NCBI GenBank assembly: GCA_959347315.1
Contig: OY365810.1
Coordinates: 2,532,334 to 2,596,333, forward strand
Direction: 5' to 3'
DNA: 64,000 nucleotides
Source of the DNA: Bimastos eiseni
Lineage: Eukaryota; Annelida; Clitellata; Crassiclitellata; Lumbricidae
Part shown: piece by piece, positions 60,732 to 64,000 of the stretch
Layout: each line of letters starts with the position of its first letter
How positions within the stretch are numbered: the stretch's first letter is position 1
The notes under the pieces: generated by a model
Seen by the model: only the letters and a program-made list of their open reading frames with translations
The model's database searches: none
Told to the model about the DNA's origin: nothing
Translations under genes and position numbers: made by a program

Positions 60732-63700
60732 TATAGCTTTAGATACACGTGTGGCCCAAGTGTTGGCCTATGCATGTAATGGCTAACTGACTCTACTGAT
60801 CAGATAATTCAAGCAAGATGAAGAATTGTGTAGCTTGAACGCTAGTGCTCTCTAGGGAATTGTATGAAAACAGAAAGGTGTGTGCATAATTTGTATACGT
60901 TATCCTACTTTTACGACGAACCCATAACAAAAGTGATAATTATGTGTCAATGGTTGTGTAATGTTCATAAATGCTAGGCAAGGGGTCAAAACCCGCCGAT
61001 TGTTGGCTCATAGTAATTGAGAGAAAGGCTGAAACAGGTCAGAGGGGTCAAAAACACAGAAATTCGTTTCATAGTATGTTGTTACAAATAAATATGTCTT
61101 CTTTCAATATCTGAAAAACAGTTGAATTCAAATATTTATCTGGAGAAAAGTGACTCTTAAAACATCTGAAATCGAAATTCTTGAAACTCGATATCGCCCT
61201 TCTGTTCAAGGTCCTCATTCGGTGACGCCTTGGACGAGGGTCGAACCCGCTCACTCAGCGCACACTGAGTGTTGAGGGCCTACCGCTCTAACCGAGTAGA
61301 CACCGTGAAGCACGTGATGATTAGATTTTCATTGCTAAAATATGCATGTTTTCAGAGGTGAACGACCTAGATTTCATACGCTACCTGCCATAATTTGCAA
61401 AGTAGCAAAAAGATTTTGATGTCTTGTGTTATATTTCATATAGAGTATAGCCCTTTCTTTCCCAGCAGAGTTGCAGAGTAATAACGGGATGGTTGCTAAG
61501 ATATTCGATGACATGAACATTCTGAAATTTGTGACTTTGATTTTCTCAGTTGTTAAGATTATGCTAATGAAAGACTCAAACGAATATAACTTAAGTTAGA
61601 TAAAAGCTATTTCGATTCTATAAACAGTATTATGAAGCAGATACAATGAAGAATATGATTTAAAAAAAACCTCAAAGTCGACAAGTTTTGAACTCTCTCC
61701 TTGCAAACAGAGTAAACCTCTCATAATCGAAATATTCTCTCTAAAACTGTATGTCTTGCCGTGTTGCTAACGGAGAGCAATAGACAATTTCCAAATCATT
61801 TAATAAGTGCCGAATCAACGTACGGTTGTTCATTTGAATTACTGCGTCATTGAAATACAAGATGTCTATACCCAACGAGTATTTATATAGGTTAACCAAG
61901 TCTCAAACTGCCATTTTAGGCCTGTTTGTTTTCCGTAATCGCTTGCCTAAGGCGCACAGTCTGGGGCATCGGACCCATACAGGCCTTGATGAGTTCAGCT
62001 TGAAGTGGCGCAATGTGATTTAGCATTATTACAATCACAAAATTAATGTGTCTATTTAGTCATGTATGTCAATACGAAATTTAAGGACCCTTCAAATGCG
62101 CTCCCACTAATTATGTTTTGCACACAAAGCCTAAATAGCTGTAAAATTAACTGATATTCATGTGACCTTTGATATGAAAAGTAAGTAAACTAACTGTTAG
62201 TGCTTTGCCTTCGTCTGTAGAAAAGAAAACACCCACAGAAAGAGAAACTGCAACCGACCACCGCACGCAGCACAGAAAACAGTTTTATCACCAGTCGATT
62301 ACTTGCTACAAATCGATCAACACAAATTATTATTGCTTCTGTAACATAAAATTATTCCTTTTCACTCTGTTCATTTACTGCGTTTAAATTCGTTATGCTT
62401 AAAACGCATTTTCCAAAACATCGATTGATGCCATGAGAAATAGACACCAGCACCAACAGAGTTGACAATGATCTTAAGCGCTATTCAAATCAGAGACCAG
62501 CAATAAGGATAATTCAAAAAGAATAAGATTTAAACATCTTGGCTACACTACAGAAGAGTTAGTCAAATGTTCCCAAGCCATATTTTCGTCTACACGAGCA
62601 TTGCCAGATTCAGCACAACCACCAAACGAAACTAAACGCAACAACAGTTTATTAGACAATAGCTAACAAACAACTGAAGTCAGTCTGCGTAAACTCATTT
62701 CTGTATGTCTGAAAGCAGATGAACTTGAGTAAAACTTTCATATACAAATAATTATTATACATGTACTTACTTTCTGCATTATACACCTGTATCCTCATGG
62801 CTACAACTGTGCATACTTTGCCGCGGAGTAAGCATTCAGCCTCGCATTTGTACAGTCCTTGCTTTTGAGGGATGATAATCTGATCAGTGGATACTTGGGT
62901 GATCGTCTTTCCATCGATATATTTCCATTTGAAAGTGCAATTCTGGCTGTTGTTAGCGTTGCAGACTACTTTCTCGTTGACGTGTGCCTTGACTGTGTAA
63001 TCAGAGTTAAAGGCATCTGCAAACATTCGATCAACACCAATCAGTATTTAGTTGAATCAGGTAGGTCGTTAGATGTCAATATGTTACAAAACGTTTTACA
63101 GTTCTATGACAACGGTACTATTAAATAAGCATTAGTTCATTGCTGGATTAGAAGCTTTCTACATTATACGCAAATTTCATTCTCAACATAATAATACTAA
63201 TTGCCTGTCACAACCAAGAAGGTCAGTTTGTTGTAACCGACATGCCAACTTTTAGATGCAGCTAATAGCTCTAAAACTGAAAGTGTGTTCGTCAATAGGA
63301 TAACTAACAAACGAATGAATAAGTTAGTAGCGAAATTGCACACTATAAAAATTATTAGGTACTTGTAGACACATTTTAGATGTTGTTTCATATTCTATGG
63401 CTATAAACGAATATTATGTGAACATTTGATTGATTAATCTCCGGATGTGTGTAGCATTGATAGTTTACCATTTAACTTAATCTACTATTAAAGCTGTAAT
63501 AATACATTAACCAACGGTTATATGTGTTTACTGAAAGGATAAGCGAACTAATGTCCCATCACAGTTCTTACTAACCAATTGCTTACAATGCTTGCAAGAT
63601 GATGGTATTATGATCTAGCCCAAAAAAATGAAAAATGGTTGTATATTTATATTTTGTCTTTGCATTAAGAACAATTAAAACATATGGTGGTTTTTTGCTA

Positions 63701-64000
63701 TGTCTTGTACTGTGTCATATCATATCTCTTGTCTTGTCTTTTTGAATCTCATAGGATCTTATTTATCTTTTCTATGGGATACGTAGGCTAACTTACTTCG
63801 GTTCTGACAACTGTAGATGATTTCTAGATACTGTATAACATGGATCCGACAATAGGCGGTAGAAAACGCATCCAATTGCCCATCAGGCAACTTGATCAAA
63901 CATTTTTTTCTTTCCTTACATCGACGTTCAATATAAAACTGAACATCCGTTGAACAGTTGTATTCGCTCGAAAAATTTTTCCCATTAAGACATCTCTCGC
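60414..64000 (-). CDS. Gene F: lectin-Ig receptor, 5' end beyond the window
   Basis: Exons seen: from beyond 64000 to 63797 (lectin, partial), 63016-62771 (Ig3 type), 62305-62195 (TM), 60634-60414 (tail). All junctions are phase 1. The lectin part has RCLNG, YNCSTDVQFYIERRCKERKK, AYC and QYLEIIYSC. The Ig module is nearly identical to gene E (CNANNSQNCTFKW, YKCEAEC). The TM is weaker: KLFSVLRAVVGCSFSFCGCF has an internal arginine. The tail (about 72 residues) has YEEV, YQKL and SSYCVL (fits the ITIM consensus). It aligns with gene E throughout, including introns and 3' flank, so E and F are duplicates. The signal exon and the first part of the lectin exon are off the right edge. Confidence 0.8.
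60690..60735 (+). repeat. AT dinucleotide microsatellite
   Basis: Nearly pure TA run, 55 bases 5' (on the - strand) of the tail exon of gene F, inside the intron. Confidence 0.95.
61190..61305 (-). mobile_element. tRNA-derived SINE, copy 3 (truncated)
   Basis: On the - strand: CGGTTAGAGCGGTAGG (A-box region), CAGTGTGCGCTGAGTGAGC, and a B box GGGTTCGACCCTC, as in the copy at 10936-11141. It lies in the TM-tail intron of gene F. Confidence 0.65.

Noticed and set aside
60554..60775. 73-residue frame on the - strand across the AT repeat
   Set aside because: The Tyr/Ile run is the TA microsatellite; the real coding frame here is the tail exon of gene F ending at 60634.

Overview
This window is animal (metazoan) DNA, not bacterial. 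Genes are split by GT-AG introns, LINE relics and tRNA-derived SINEs are common, and the AT-rich spacers are full of TAGGCCTA- and TACATGTA-type words. Together with rhamnose-binding-lectin, sushi and expanded immunoglobulin (Ig) domains, this points to a marine invertebrate deuterostome, most likely an echinoderm (hemichordate is the main alternative). The species call is inference.

The main content is a cluster of seven related type-I membrane receptor genes, reconstructed by joining phase-1 exons by eye. Gene 1 (814-4681, + strand) is signal peptide, SUEL/rhamnose-binding lectin, sushi-like domain, TM, four-tyrosine tail. Six genes lie on the - strand. Genes A (6754-11564) and B (16247-20511) and the recent duplicates C (29341-32650) and D (43264-48749) are Ig1-Ig2-Ig3-TM-tail. 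Genes E (51477-57405) and F (60414 to beyond the right edge) are lectin-Ig3-TM-tail. The membrane-proximal Ig3 module has an unusual five-cysteine pattern and links the Ig-type and lectin-type receptors. Nearly every exon is phase 1-1, so modules can be exchanged without breaking the frame.

Tails come in two kinds. Genes 1, A, E and F have several YxxL/V/I sites, some matching the ITIM consensus. C and D lack tyrosine: D has a short coiled-coil-like tail, and C has lost the splice donor after its TM exon and stops at once. This resembles the signalling/non-signalling variety of leukocyte-receptor and allorecognition clusters, but no ligand or function can be read from the DNA.

Between the receptors lie broken copies of an NHL-like beta-propeller gene (23.9-25.8, 35.9-38.4 and 58.4-60.1 kb). 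The last two belong to one long direct segmental duplication, so receptor plus propeller blocks seem to have been copied together. The spacers and introns also hold LINE relics (including an RT YADD motif and a decayed 2A-like peptide), hAT-type MITEs with 8-bp target duplications, tRNA-SINEs, a 14-bp C-rich minisatellite with inverted copies beside it, and a ~108-bp-arm inverted repeat. Gene-free stretches with nothing recognisable are listed.
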